Shown: positions 8,904 through 17,769, counted from the stretch's first letter. The stretch: DNA of 22,945 nucleotides from CAYRVX01 sp964642165 (GCA_964642165.1 CAZXOC010000097.1:1-22945), one strand, 5' to 3'. Made by a program: numbers and translations. Notes: generated by a model from the sequence alone, not told the origin.

Positions 8904-9992
8904 TCAGATCAGCGGCAGTGCGACGGGCCGGCCCGTTTCGTAGCACCTCAGCGCGGCGAAGACAACCTCGTGCGTCCGGACCGCGTCGTCGAGGTCGCAG
9001 TGCGACGGCGTGTCGGTAAGCACGCAGTCGACGAAGTGGTCGATCTCGCCCTGGAACGGGTGGTGCGTGACGTCCGCGCTGTCGGGCAGGACGGTCGGCA
9101 GCTCGACCCAGTCCGTCTGGCCGGGGTACTTGTGCGACCAGACGCGGTTGTTCCGGATCGTGCCCTTGTCGCCGAAGATCTCGATCGGGAACGTGTAGGG
9201 CTCGATGCACTCGAAGTTGACGGCCACCTTGCCCAGCGCGCCGTTGTCGAAGCGCACGAGGGCGATCTCCAGCCCGTCGTACTCCATGGGCGGCGCGTCG
9301 CACCACTGGTTGGCCGTGTAGTCGTACTGGCGCGTAGTGCCCTTGCGCCGGCCGCCGGCGTACGCGAACACCTCGGTCGGCGTGGCGGCCTCGTGCTCGC
9401 CCCGGGCGGCGAACCAGCGCAGGGCGTCGATCGCGTGGCAGCCGCCCACGAGGAACGCGCTGCGCCCGGTGGTCTTGCGGCGCGCGTCGTCCCAGCCGCT
9501 CCACCAGCTTCCGCAGTAGTGCTGGTAAGCCGTCTCGACGCAGTAGACCTCGCCGACCGCGTCGTCGGCGATCATCGCCTTGACCGTCCGGAAGAGCGGG
9601 TTCCATCGCAGCACGAAGCTCACGACGGTCTTGACGTTCGCCTCGCGGACGGCGTCGCGCATCGCCTTCAACTCGTCGAGGTCCATCGCGACGGGCTTCT
9701 CGATGACGACGTGCTTCCCCGCCCGGGCGGCGGCGATCGTGTTGGACGCGTGGACGTGCTGCGGCGTGCAGACCGACACGATGTCCACGCCGTCGTGCGC
9801 CAGCGCCTGCTCGTAGTCGTCGTAGCAGGCGACGTCCGGGCCGGCCTCCTCCGCCCGGCGTCGCGCCGACTCGAGCCGCCGGCTGGAGACCGCGACAACC
9901 TTCGTGTGCGGGTTGCTCCCGAAGGCCTGGATGTGCTGCGTGGAGACCCATCCAGCCCCGTGGACCAGAACGCCCAGCGTCTTGTCAGACAT
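8904..9992 (-). CDS. Gfo/Idh/MocA family oxidoreductase (cytoplasmic)
   Basis: This 362-aa NAD(P)-dependent sugar or polyol dehydrogenase-like protein has a Rossmann start GVLVHGAGWVSTQH (7-20), EKPVAMDLDE (98-107) with the family's EKP motif, and GGCHAIDALRW (183-193), where H186 and D189 occupy the usual catalytic positions. ATG 9992 follows GGAGG at 8-nt spacing; an in-frame GTG at 10007 lies within that ribosome site and is less likely. There is no signal peptide, in contrast to the Tat-exported homologue encoded just upstream. The gap to that gene is 28 bp. The Rossmann glycine motif is HGAGWVS instead of the usual GxGxxG, a small deviation common in the family. The substrate cannot be told from sequence; relatives oxidise glycosides, inositols or N-acetylhexosamine derivatives. 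Confidence 0.88.
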   Translation of the reverse strand: MSDKTLGVLVHGAGWVSTQHIQAFGSNPHTKVVAVSSRRLESARRRAEEAGPDVACYDDYEQALAHDGVDIVSVCTPQHVHASNTIAAARAGKHVVIEKPVAMDLDELKAMRDAVREANVKTVVSFVLRWNPLFRTVKAMIADDAVGEVYCVETAYQHYCGSWWSGWDDARRKTTGRSAFLVGGCHAIDALRWFAARGEHEAATPTEVFAYAGGRRKGTTRQYDYTANQWCDAPPMEYDGLEIALVRFDNGALGKVAVNFECIEPYTFPIEIFGDKGTIRNNRVWSHKYPGQTDWVELPTVLPDSADVTHHPFQGEIDHFVDCVLTDTPSHCDLDDAVRTHEVVFAALRCYETGRPVALPLI

Positions 9993-10020
9993 GCCTTCGT
10001 CCTCCACCCGGCCCGGGGCG

Positions 10021-11325
10021 CTACAGCCGCCACGGGTCGCGCATCGAGTAGGCGAGCATCCGGTTGGCCTCGTCGTCGTTGAGGAACCGCTCCCGCTCGG
10101 GGTCCCAGCGCAGCTTGCGCCCCAGCCGCACGGCGATGCCCCCCAGCAGGGCCGTCGTCGTCGCCCGGTGGGCCACCTCCGCGGGCGTGATCGTCTCCGA
10201 CCGGGTCTTCACGCAGTCGAGGAAGTTGCGGATGTGACCCGGGCTCCTGTCGAGCTGAGTCTCGCGGGGCCCGAAGCGCTCGCGAAGCAGCGACGCCGGC
10301 TCGGCGGTCGTGCGGGAGCGGGTGAACACCCACCCGTCCGTGCCCTCGAACCGCACGCCGTGCGCGTTCTTGCCCGTGTCCGTCATGATCAGCCGCACGC
10401 CGTTGGCGTAGGTGAACTCCAGGTCGTAGGTCAGGACCGTATCGTACAGCCCGCCGGCCGGGAACACGCCGCGGCCCTCGATCGCCACCGGGCCGGTGCG
10501 CTGCGTGTCCATGCCCCAGTGGGCGATGTCGATGTCGTGCACGCCGTAGCCCGCGATCCAGCCCGACAGGCTGTAGTCGGAAACGAAGTACCACCCGGGC
10601 AGCCCGCCGTGGCGGAAGACGCGCGCCGGCGTGAACGGGGCGCCCGGGGCGGGCCCCAGCCAGAGGTCGTAGTCCAGGCCCTCGGGCACGGGCCGGGGTG
10701 CGTGGGCCGTCGTCGCGCGCCCGGGGGGCGAGCCGATCCGGATCGTGTGCAGCCGCCCGATCCGCCCGCAGCGGACGAGCTGGCATGCGTGGCGGACCTC
10801 CCAGAGCGAGTGGAGCTGCGTGCCGTGCTGGAAGACGGCGCGATAGCGGCGGACCGCGTCCGCCAGGGCCCGCCCTTCGGCCACGGTGTTGCTGAGGGGC
10901 TTCTCGCAGTAGACGTCCTTGCCGGCGCGGACGGCGGCGATCGCGATCAGGACGTGCCAGTGGTCCGGCGTGGCGATGGCCACCGCGTCGACGTCGTCCC
11001 GGGCGAGCAGGTCGCGGAAGTCGCGGTAGCTGTCGCCCGGGGCCAGCTTCAGCGCCCGGCGTAGCCTCTCCCGCGCCGGGGCGTGCACGTCGCACACCGC
11101 GACGCGCTGGGCGTCCCGGCAGCTCGCCAGGCCCCCGGAGATCGCCCTCATCCGCCCCCCGCAGCCGACCAGCCCCACGGTGATGCGGTCGCTCGGCGCG
11201 ACGGCTCCCGCCAGTCCCAGCGCGGAAGACCGCACGACGTACGGCAGCGCCACCGTCGCGACGGCCGAACGCCTCAGGAACCGCCGACGCGAAAGCCCGG
11301 CTCCTTCGCCGCCAGAGTGTGTCAC
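10021..11325 (-). CDS. Tat-exported Gfo/Idh/MocA family oxidoreductase
   Basis: The 434-aa product starts at a GTG whose bases overlap the stop codon of the DUF6807 gene (GTGA, 4-bp overlap), with GAGGGAG upstream, so translation is probably coupled. The frame stays open far upstream but there shadows the DUF6807 gene. Residues 12-19 (SRRRFLRR) followed by a hydrophobic run give a twin-arginine signal. Then come GLVGCGGRMR (51-60, nucleotide binding), ATPDHWH (118-124), KDVYCEKPLSN (136-146) and YGVHDIDIAHWGMDT with the catalytic-region His/Asp. The C-terminal part is a family-typical beta-sheet domain ending DPWRL. Tat export implies folding with NAD(P) bound before export, as in other exported members such as GFOR- and glucoside-3-dehydrogenase-like proteins. 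A role in periplasmic sugar oxidation is inferred. Confidence 0.88.
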   Translation of the reverse strand: MTHSGGEGAGLSRRRFLRRSAVATVALPYVVRSSALGLAGAVAPSDRITVGLVGCGGRMRAISGGLASCRDAQRVAVCDVHAPARERLRRALKLAPGDSYRDFRDLLARDDVDAVAIATPDHWHVLIAIAAVRAGKDVYCEKPLSNTVAEGRALADAVRRYRAVFQHGTQLHSLWEVRHACQLVRCGRIGRLHTIRIGSPPGRATTAHAPRPVPEGLDYDLWLGPAPGAPFTPARVFRHGGLPGWYFVSDYSLSGWIAGYGVHDIDIAHWGMDTQRTGPVAIEGRGVFPAGGLYDTVLTYDLEFTYANGVRLIMTDTGKNAHGVRFEGTDGWVFTRSRTTAEPASLLRERFGPRETQLDRSPGHIRNFLDCVKTRSETITPAEVAHRATTTALLGGIAVRLGRKLRWDPERERFLNDDEANRMLAYSMRDPWRL

Positions 11326-12362
11326 TTGGGCTTCTCCCTCTGCGATGACTTGTCGCTGTCCCGCGCGCCGGGCGCGGGGCCTGTCCTGGCGTACGCCTCC
11401 CACGCCTGGGCCAACTGCTCCCTCGTCGCCGCGCCGCGGCGAATCCAGAAGCGGTACCTCAAGACGAGCGGCCGGTCCGTCCGCAGGGCGAACCGGCTGC
11501 CCTTGGCGGGGAACGTCGGCTGGAGCCAGGCGATCTTCGGGTACTGCATCCACTGGCCCGGGTAGTCCGGGTTGGCGGGGTGCTCGAGGATGGCGATCGC
11601 CACCACGTCCTTCGCGCCGTCGGGCACGCCGGCGATCTGGCCCCAGTTGCCCCGGCGGCGGGCGCCCGGCGGGTCGGTGTGGTGGAGGATCTGCTGCTTC
11701 CCGTGCAGCGTCGTCCGCAGGTTCAGGCCGCCGTAGAGCGCCTGGTTCCGCCGCGCGATCGCCACGCCATCGACCAGGGCCGTGAAACCGAACTCCAGGT
11801 CGATCCACCGGCTGCCGTCCGCGCGGGCCTTGTGGGCGCGGAGGATCGCCCGTTCCCTCACGATCGGCTCGGCGTCGCCCCACTTCCAGATGCTCTCGGC
11901 CTCGACGACCGCGGCCGCGGGGCCGCCTTCGGCGCGGACGAGCCGGTGCGGCCGCGCGAAGACGCCCTGGAGCGCGTGCAGGTCGCGCTTCCGGCCCTGG
12001 TAGTACACTTCGGGCCAGGCCCAGTAGACGCCGCGGTGGTGGGGGTGGTCGCCGGGGAAGTCGGCGGTCAGCACCTCGCCGGCCGGGCCGTACAGCGGGT
12101 GGATGTAGTCGCTTCGCGCCTCGGCGTACTTCCGGCCCTTCACGCGGTCGGGCACGGCCACGGTGCCGAAGTGGTACCGCAGCACGGGGGAGTCCCCCTC
12201 GGCCACGTCGACGCCCCCCAGCGCCTTGTTGTGCCGAACGAGCATGTGGGGCGCCGTGGCTGGCCTGGCCGATGCCCACAGGGAGGGCGCCACAACCGCG
12301 ACGAGAGCGCTCGCCGCAAGAGCGATCCGGCGGGTACAGGCACGCCTGCGAGACGGGATCAT
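11322..12362 (-). CDS. Secreted DUF6807 (PmoA-like) family protein
   Basis: The 346-aa protein has a Sec signal peptide (residues 1-32: RRIALAASALVAVVAPSLWASA). The family signature is clear: YIHPLYGPAGEVLTADFP (86-103) followed by DHPHHRGVYWAW (105-116), and later YGGLNLRTTLHG and YRFWIRRGAA. DUF6807 members (once labelled methane oxygenase PmoA, wrongly as to function for this group) are exported beta-sandwich proteins common in planctomycete and Bacteroidetes sugar loci; the biochemical role is not established. The His-rich DHPHHRG segment might bind a metal or sugar, which is inference. ATG 12362 follows AAGGA. It begins 15 bp after the preceding gene and its stop overlaps the GTG start of the exported oxidoreductase, a pairing that suggests a joint job outside the cytoplasm. 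The last ~20 residues are charged and low in complexity. Confidence 0.88.
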   Translation of the reverse strand: MIPSRRRACTRRIALAASALVAVVAPSLWASARPATAPHMLVRHNKALGGVDVAEGDSPVLRYHFGTVAVPDRVKGRKYAEARSDYIHPLYGPAGEVLTADFPGDHPHHRGVYWAWPEVYYQGRKRDLHALQGVFARPHRLVRAEGGPAAAVVEAESIWKWGDAEPIVRERAILRAHKARADGSRWIDLEFGFTALVDGVAIARRNQALYGGLNLRTTLHGKQQILHHTDPPGARRRGNWGQIAGVPDGAKDVVAIAILEHPANPDYPGQWMQYPKIAWLQPTFPAKGSRFALRTDRPLVLRYRFWIRRGAATREQLAQAWEAYARTGPAPGARDSDKSSQREKPK

Positions 12363-12377
12363 GGCTTCTGTCCTTGC

Positions 12378-14126
12378 TCAGCGAGACGCCTCACCCGGCG
12401 GCGCTGCGGGGCGTGTCCGGCTGTGGCGCTTCTTTATGGCAAAGATCCAGGCCCGGCGGTTGGGCGCACCGGGCCACTCCGGGTCGAACCACTGCTCCCA
12501 CGTGGGCGCGAGCAGGCCCGGCACGCCCTTCAGGTCCAGCGTAAGGTACAGGGCGAGGTACTTGGGGGGAAGGTCGGCGCCGGGGCGAATCCGGCTGCCG
12601 GAGCCGATGTCGCAGTGGACGTTCCAGACCTTCCCGTCCAGCCCGTCCGGCACGGGGACGGTCTTCTCGCCGCGCCGGCCGTACAGCAGCGCCATCGTCC
12701 GGTCGGGGGCATTCACCGAGAGCCGCACCATCTCGTCCTCGTGCCGCACGGCCGCCCGGAGAGCGAAGCTCCGCGTGCGGGGCGGGACGAAGAAGTACCA
12801 GCTCCGCGCCGTGCCGACCTCGAAGCGGAACCGCCGCCAGCCGCCGCCCGCATCCCGGCCGATCCACACCGTCGGCACGGCGGGATAGGTGAACGCCAGC
12901 CACCGCTCGGTTCCCGAGACGTCCACGAACAGGAGGCGGCTGTCCGATCGCGGGATGGGCTCGGGCGCGCCTTCGGGGCCGTGCAGGTGGACCATCGGCT
13001 TGCGGGCGTCCAGGAGGATCCTGCCCTTGTGGGTGGCGATCTTCACGCGGGCCTGCCCGCCCGGCTGCCCCGTGCCCAGCGTCCGCGGCAGGTACGTTCC
13101 CACGCGGAGCTTGAGCTGCGCGTCGCGGACGTTCCAGAGGGCGAAGCGCCCGTCGCCGCGGATCTGGATCCCGTCGGGGTCGCCCAGGGACGGGCACGAG
13201 GTGAAGTGGTGCAGCCCCGGCCAGGCCCTGATCTTCTCGGTCCGGGCGAACTGCATGAACGGGTCGTCGTCCCAGACCTTGACGTCCGCCAGGCGGCCCG
13301 TGTTCGGGTCGAGCCACTCCTCGGGGCTCCGCGCCAGGTAGGGCGGCACGCCCTCGAGGCAGAGGTTGATGTTGGAGTAGTTGTGGGCGTCGCCGTTGCG
13401 GACCTCGACGGACCAGAACCGCCCGCTTTGCCCCGGGAAGACCTCGACGGCCGCGACCATCTCCGCGCGGTAGCCCTTCTTCCCGGGCCCGGCGCCGGTG
13501 ATGGGCGGCTGGCCCCACAGGACGCGCGCCCGCCGCCCGCTGGGCGAGAAGATGCTGTAGCCCCACCGCTCCCGCTGGGACATGTACCGGTCGGCCCGCT
13601 GGGCGCGGCAGCGGAAGCGTTTCGTGCCCTTCGGCACGAAGAACCACCACCGGCGCGGCACGGACGCCTGCGCGACGAACCAGTGGCTCTCGATGGCGTT
13701 CCCGTTCGGCTCGCCCGTCCAGACCACGCTGCGGTCCAGCGAGGAGGACACCCAGAAGTTCGCCCCGCCGAAGCCCTTCGGCGTCCGGTTGACCTCCAGC
13801 ACGTACACGCCGGGCAGGGCGTCCGTAATGACGAACATCCGCGAGTCCCCGCGCAGCTTGTGCCGGCCGTCCAGGACCGCCCGGCCCTTCGGGTCGGTCA
13901 GGCGCACCGCGATGTCCCGGGCGTTCCACTTCTCCACGCCCCACCGCATGACGTGCACGGTCAGCGTGAAGGTGCCGCGCTCTTGATTGAGCAGGTGGAC
14001 TCGCGGCCGGTAGCTCAGGAAGTGGCCCCAGTCGCCGACGGCCGTCCGGGCCGGCGCGGTTCCTGCCCAGGCGAGCAGCGCAGCGGCCAGGCCGGCGATC
14101 GAGGCGGTCGTCTGACGGTCGCGCAT
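12378..14126 (-). CDS. Secreted beta-rich protein of unknown function with a duplicated FFVP/W-DP domain
   Basis: ATG 14126 follows GGGGAGG at ~6 nt and begins a signal peptide (residues 1-27). The same frame stays open upstream to 16547, but there it is a shadow of the larger neighbour. In the 582-aa product, residues ~40-130 form a first beta-sandwich (TFTLTVHVMRWG; GVYVLEVNRT). Then two related ~110-residue blocks appear. Block A, 159-274, runs RWWFFVPKGTKRF ... FWSVEVRN ... LEGVPPYLARSPEEWLDP. Block B, 442-549, runs SWYFFVPPRTRSF ... VWNVHCDI ... LKGVPGLLAPTWEQWFDP. Between them lies a beta-rich segment (HLHGPEGAPEPIP; WLAFTYPAVP). I recognise no enzyme motif, and a structural or carbohydrate-binding role is possible. 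Similar 'YFxVPxGT' modules occur as accessory domains in planctomycete glycosidases. It lies 62 bp after the propeller gene and 15 bp before the DUF6807 gene. Confidence 0.7.
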   Translation of the reverse strand: MRDRQTTASIAGLAAALLAWAGTAPARTAVGDWGHFLSYRPRVHLLNQERGTFTLTVHVMRWGVEKWNARDIAVRLTDPKGRAVLDGRHKLRGDSRMFVITDALPGVYVLEVNRTPKGFGGANFWVSSSLDRSVVWTGEPNGNAIESHWFVAQASVPRRWWFFVPKGTKRFRCRAQRADRYMSQRERWGYSIFSPSGRRARVLWGQPPITGAGPGKKGYRAEMVAAVEVFPGQSGRFWSVEVRNGDAHNYSNINLCLEGVPPYLARSPEEWLDPNTGRLADVKVWDDDPFMQFARTEKIRAWPGLHHFTSCPSLGDPDGIQIRGDGRFALWNVRDAQLKLRVGTYLPRTLGTGQPGGQARVKIATHKGRILLDARKPMVHLHGPEGAPEPIPRSDSRLLFVDVSGTERWLAFTYPAVPTVWIGRDAGGGWRRFRFEVGTARSWYFFVPPRTRSFALRAAVRHEDEMVRLSVNAPDRTMALLYGRRGEKTVPVPDGLDGKVWNVHCDIGSGSRIRPGADLPPKYLALYLTLDLKGVPGLLAPTWEQWFDPEWPGAPNRRAWIFAIKKRHSRTRPAAPPGEASR

Positions 14127-14188
14127 GAGCGTACCTCCCCGTCCGTGGTCCGGCGGCCGCCAAGGGCGCCGGCGCGTTGTTCCCGCGG

Positions 14189-17100
14189 TCACCTGCCCGG
14201 CGGGCCGCCCACCCGCGCCGGCGCGAGGGCGACCGACGTCTGGATGGGGTAGTTGCAGGTGCAGCCGCTGCTGGCTTCCGGAATGAGCACCAGCCCGCCG
14301 GCGGGAATGACGTTGATGAAGCAGCCGGGTCGGCTGACGCGGTTCAGCGGCGTCGGCCCGCCGCCGGGACGCAGGTCCCACATCCACGGGTTCGCGCCCC
14401 GCCAGAACAGGCAGTGCGCCGAGGCGGACACGTTCCCGCAGCCGTGGCCGTGACGGCTGAACCGCCAGCCCGCCACCGGCTCGCCCGTGTGCAGGTGGTA
14501 CGCCAGCGGCCAGGCGTACACCGTCTCGCCCACGATGGTGGGATGGCGGTTCTGCTCGCCGTGGCCGCCCTTGGGCTTGAAGCCCGTGTTGTGCGACCGC
14601 TCCCAGCGGAGGGCCCCCGTGGCCGCGTCGATGCCGTAGAACCAGTACCACAGCCGCTGGTCGACGTACCGGTTGCCGCTGAGGATCAGCTTCCCGCCCG
14701 CGCAGCTCAGGTAGACGATGTGCCGGCAGTTGCTCAGGTTGAGCGGCTTTCGCCAGGCGGCCTTGCCCGTCTTCAGGTCCAGCGCGACGAGGTGGTTCGG
14801 CCCGGGCAGGAACGTCTCCATGGTCATGCGCCCGAGCTTGTCGGCCAGGGCGGCCGGGGCGCCGCTCTCCACGAAGTACACGCGCCCGTCGCCGATCGCG
14901 ATCGTCGGATTGATGATCAGCCCGGACCGGTAGGTCCATCGGGGCGGACCGCCGCGGCGATCCACCGCGAAGAGGTAGTCGCTGGTGACGAGCTTCATGT
15001 GGTCGTGCCAGAGGGCGTTGTCGGCGTCCCGGCTGGTCTCGGTGTAGGTGGCGTTGGGCTTTCGGCCGCTGCCGACGACCAGGTCGCCGACGCGGGCGAC
15101 GTAGCCCCAGAGGCTCTTGCGTCCGGGGACGCACTGGGGCATGGTCAGCGCGAGGCGGCGCTCGCCGCGGGCCACGTCGAGGGCGAGGCAGCGATCCTGG
15201 ACGGCGACGTAGAGCCGCTCGTCGTCCAGCGCCATCGAGCCGCAGTCCAGGAACACCCCCAGGCGGCGCGAGTGCGGGACCTGCGCTTTCCAGAGGAGCG
15301 TCCCGTTGCTGGCGTCCACGGCGAAGATCACCTGGTCCCCGGGAACGAACAGCCGCCCGTCCTTCGCCAGCGGCGGGGTGTTGCGGTGGTGGCGGTCGAT
15401 CATCTCTCGCGGCCCGGGCCGGCCGAACCACTGGACGGCCATCGCCCCGCCCACGAGCCGGTCGCCGCTGCATGCCGTGTTGCCCGGGTCGCCCCACGTG
15501 TGCGTCCACTGTCCCCCCCCGGCCGGGGGCTCGCGGCGGAGGACGTCGCCCGGCCCGTCGCCGAGGATCGCCACCCCCCGGCCGGGCACCAGGACTCGCA
15601 GCAACTCCGCTCGCGGCGTGCCTGGCCGCCCGGTGCCGCGACGGTCGGCGACCACGACGTTGAAGAGGCGGCCCGCGTACGGCAGGCGCTGCAGCGGGCC
15701 GTGGTGCACCGCGATCCGCCGGCCGTACAGCCCCGCCGCGTCCAGCAGGGCGCGGGTCGAGGCGACCTTGGCCGCATCGGGCTCGCGGAGGACGATCCGA
15801 AGCTCGCTTCGCTCGGCCAGCTCGCAGGCCAGGGGCGCGAGCCCGGCGCCGAGCAGCAGGCCGTAGCCGCGGCGGATGCCGGCCGTCCGGAGGACGCGTT
15901 CGGCGCCCTCGGCGGCCCGGCGGGTGGCGGGGGCGTCCCACTTCGGCGGGACCGGGTCTGGCGCCTCGACGGTGGACGGGGGACCCGCCTCGGGCGTGAA
16001 GCAGTAGACTTCCCCCTTGTCCGTGCCGACCAGCAGTCTGCCGCGGGCGGCCGCCAGGGAATAGGCCCGTCCGCTCACCTCGCCGGACCACAGCCGCGAG
16101 CCGTCGTTCGGGTCGAACGCCGCGACCAACCCTTCGCCGCCGGCGATCCGGACCGTTCCGGCCGTGATCGACGCGTAGGGATAGTCCGGCAGCGGCAGCT
16201 CGGGCTGGGCGATCTTGCCGCGTCGCCGGGCCTTGGACAGCACGGCGCCCTTGGGGTCGCGGCCGGTCGGCACGCGAAGCCGGCCCAGCGCGCGGGTCAT
16301 GTAGCCTTGCGGCGAAGACTCGACGCGCTGGACGGCGAGCCTTCGTCCGGTGCCCAGGTCGACGCGGCCCTGGTAGACGCCCTGGACGGGGAAGATCCCG
16401 GCGCAGAAGTGGGCGGCGCCGTCGGCGGCGACCACGCCCGCCCGGACCGGGAACATGCTGATGATCCTCCCGTTGCCGGGGATGCGGCGTTCGGCGGGCG
16501 CCAGCCGGTGCCGCCAGATCAGCGACCCGTCGGCGGCGTCGAGGCAATAGGCGAAGCCGTCGTCCGAACCGAACAGCACCTTGCCGTCGGCGATCGTGGG
16601 CGCGAGGCGGACGGGGCCCTCGGCGAAGAAGGTCCAGCGAGTCCGGCCGGTGCGCGCGTCCAGGCAGACCACCTTGTCGTCGGCGGACGAGCCGACGTAG
16701 ACCGCCTCGCCCACGGAGACGACGTGGTAGGCCCGGTCGTACGTCACGCGGGCGGGCAGGTCGGCCTTGCGGTGCCAGTAGTCCTGGCGGGCCGGCGGGG
16801 GCCAGGCCGGCTGCGGCGCGTGCCGCGCCCGGTGCACCCAGCGCAAGTGCAGGGGCAACTGGAGGGCCTCAGGCGCGGCGCCGCTGCGCCGGTTGTCGCG
16901 CATGTAGGTCGGCCAGTCCCGCACGGCCGGAGGGGGCTCGGGCTCGACGTGCGGGAAGAGCCCCTTCCGCGAGCGGAACAGCGAGCGGACCTCGGCCGCC
17001 GACAGGGCCCGGTCGTACACGCTGACCTGCTCGAGCCGCCCGGCGAGCGTGTACAGCTCGTTGTCGTCGCGGTAGGCGGCGAGGGTGTAGAAGGCCTTCG

Positions 17101-17731
17101 GCGGGTAGAGGATCCTGCCGCCGGGCTCCGCCGACCGCCCGGCCAGCACGCCGTCCACGTACAGTTTCAGCTCCTTGCCGTCGTACGTGCCGGCCACGTG
17201 GTACCAGTAGCCCGTCTGCAGGCCGCGCGCCGCCTTCAGGTACGTCAGGCGCCCCGTCTCCCGGCTCGCCACGGCGAAGGTGAACCTCGCCCCGGTGTGG
17301 CCGAGGATCCACCCCCGCTCGTAGTCGCCGTTGTCCTGCATCGCGCCGACGAAGCCGCCCCATTTCGGCGTCTTGTCCAACAGGACCCACGCCTCGGCGG
17401 AGAGGGCCTCCGTCGGCAGGCGCGCGGCGGCGAGGTCGTCGGTGACGTCGACGCGGTGCCGGGCCTTGGAGTTGCCGTCCATGTGCAGCGCGGGCGGGGC
17501 GTCCCGGCGGAAGCGCACCGGGCCGACCACCGTCGCGGAGAGCTTGCCCGCCAGCGGGCGGAACGTCCGGCCTGCCGAAAGGTGCTCCGGCGTGAGGCGC
17601 CACCGCGCGATCGGCTCCGGCGGCGCTGCGGCCTGACCGGCGGCCTGGGCGGCAACGCAGCACGTCACCGTCAGCCAGGCCCGCACGAGGCACCATCCCG
17701 GCCATGCGGGCTGCCTGGGAATACGGCTCAT
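14189..17731 (-). CDS. Exported LamG / PQQ-type beta-propeller protein with an embedded methyltransferase-like domain
   Basis: ATG 17731 follows GGGAGGAG at 8 nt; an in-frame GTG at 17749 is the poorer start. The product has 1180 residues. Order: signal peptide ~1-33; LamG/concanavalin-like sandwich ~40-255 (WYHVAGTYDGKELKLYVDG); first propeller part ~270-590, opening with DWPTYMRDNRRSG and using PQQ-type blades (VVCLDARTGRTRWTF; AYCLDAADGSLIW); a Rossmann, class I methyltransferase-like domain ~600-725 (YGLLLGAGLAPLACELA, then RIVLREPDAAKV with E650, NVVVADR with D696); second propeller part ~740-1165, opening with WTHTWGDPGNTACSGD; and a Cys-containing end (C1137, C1157, C1159). No blade carries recognisable PQQ catalytic residues, so BamB-like scaffolding or ligand binding is as likely as dehydrogenase activity. 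It is the second gene of the operon, after the NIPSNAP gene. Confidence 0.8.
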   Translation of the reverse strand: MSRIPRQPAWPGWCLVRAWLTVTCCVAAQAAGQAAAPPEPIARWRLTPEHLSAGRTFRPLAGKLSATVVGPVRFRRDAPPALHMDGNSKARHRVDVTDDLAAARLPTEALSAEAWVLLDKTPKWGGFVGAMQDNGDYERGWILGHTGARFTFAVASRETGRLTYLKAARGLQTGYWYHVAGTYDGKELKLYVDGVLAGRSAEPGGRILYPPKAFYTLAAYRDDNELYTLAGRLEQVSVYDRALSAAEVRSLFRSRKGLFPHVEPEPPPAVRDWPTYMRDNRRSGAAPEALQLPLHLRWVHRARHAPQPAWPPPARQDYWHRKADLPARVTYDRAYHVVSVGEAVYVGSSADDKVVCLDARTGRTRWTFFAEGPVRLAPTIADGKVLFGSDDGFAYCLDAADGSLIWRHRLAPAERRIPGNGRIISMFPVRAGVVAADGAAHFCAGIFPVQGVYQGRVDLGTGRRLAVQRVESSPQGYMTRALGRLRVPTGRDPKGAVLSKARRRGKIAQPELPLPDYPYASITAGTVRIAGGEGLVAAFDPNDGSRLWSGEVSGRAYSLAAARGRLLVGTDKGEVYCFTPEAGPPSTVEAPDPVPPKWDAPATRRAAEGAERVLRTAGIRRGYGLLLGAGLAPLACELAERSELRIVLREPDAAKVASTRALLDAAGLYGRRIAVHHGPLQRLPYAGRLFNVVVADRRGTGRPGTPRAELLRVLVPGRGVAILGDGPGDVLRREPPAGGGQWTHTWGDPGNTACSGDRLVGGAMAVQWFGRPGPREMIDRHHRNTPPLAKDGRLFVPGDQVIFAVDASNGTLLWKAQVPHSRRLGVFLDCGSMALDDERLYVAVQDRCLALDVARGERRLALTMPQCVPGRKSLWGYVARVGDLVVGSGRKPNATYTETSRDADNALWHDHMKLVTSDYLFAVDRRGGPPRWTYRSGLIINPTIAIGDGRVYFVESGAPAALADKLGRMTMETFLPGPNHLVALDLKTGKAAWRKPLNLSNCRHIVYLSCAGGKLILSGNRYVDQRLWYWFYGIDAATGALRWERSHNTGFKPKGGHGEQNRHPTIVGETVYAWPLAYHLHTGEPVAGWRFSRHGHGCGNVSASAHCLFWRGANPWMWDLRPGGGPTPLNRVSRPGCFINVIPAGGLVLIPEASSGCTCNYPIQTSVALAPARVGGPPGR

Positions 17732-17751
17732 GTCAGACACTCCTCCCACTC

Positions 17752-17769
17752 CGTGTCCGGACGGACACG
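17752..17769 (-). promoter_or_regulatory. Perfect hairpin just upstream of the propeller gene's ribosome site
   Basis: CGTGTCC (17752-17758) and GGACACG (17763-17769) form a 7-bp stem with a 4-nt loop. In the minus-strand mRNA it ends a few bases before GGGAGGAG, so it could tune translation or act as a processing or stabilising hairpin between the NIPSNAP and propeller cistrons. No T-run follows. Confidence 0.3.

Noticed and set aside
11326..12279. Upstream extension of the exported oxidoreductase frame
   Set aside because: It overlaps the well-supported DUF6807 gene in another frame. The GTG at 11325 with a ribosome site and Tat signal explains the start.
14127..16547. Upstream extension of the frame of the duplicated-domain protein
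   Set aside because: The extension lies out of frame inside the propeller gene and is Arg/Pro-rich shadow sequence. ATG 14126 has a strong ribosome site and a signal peptide.
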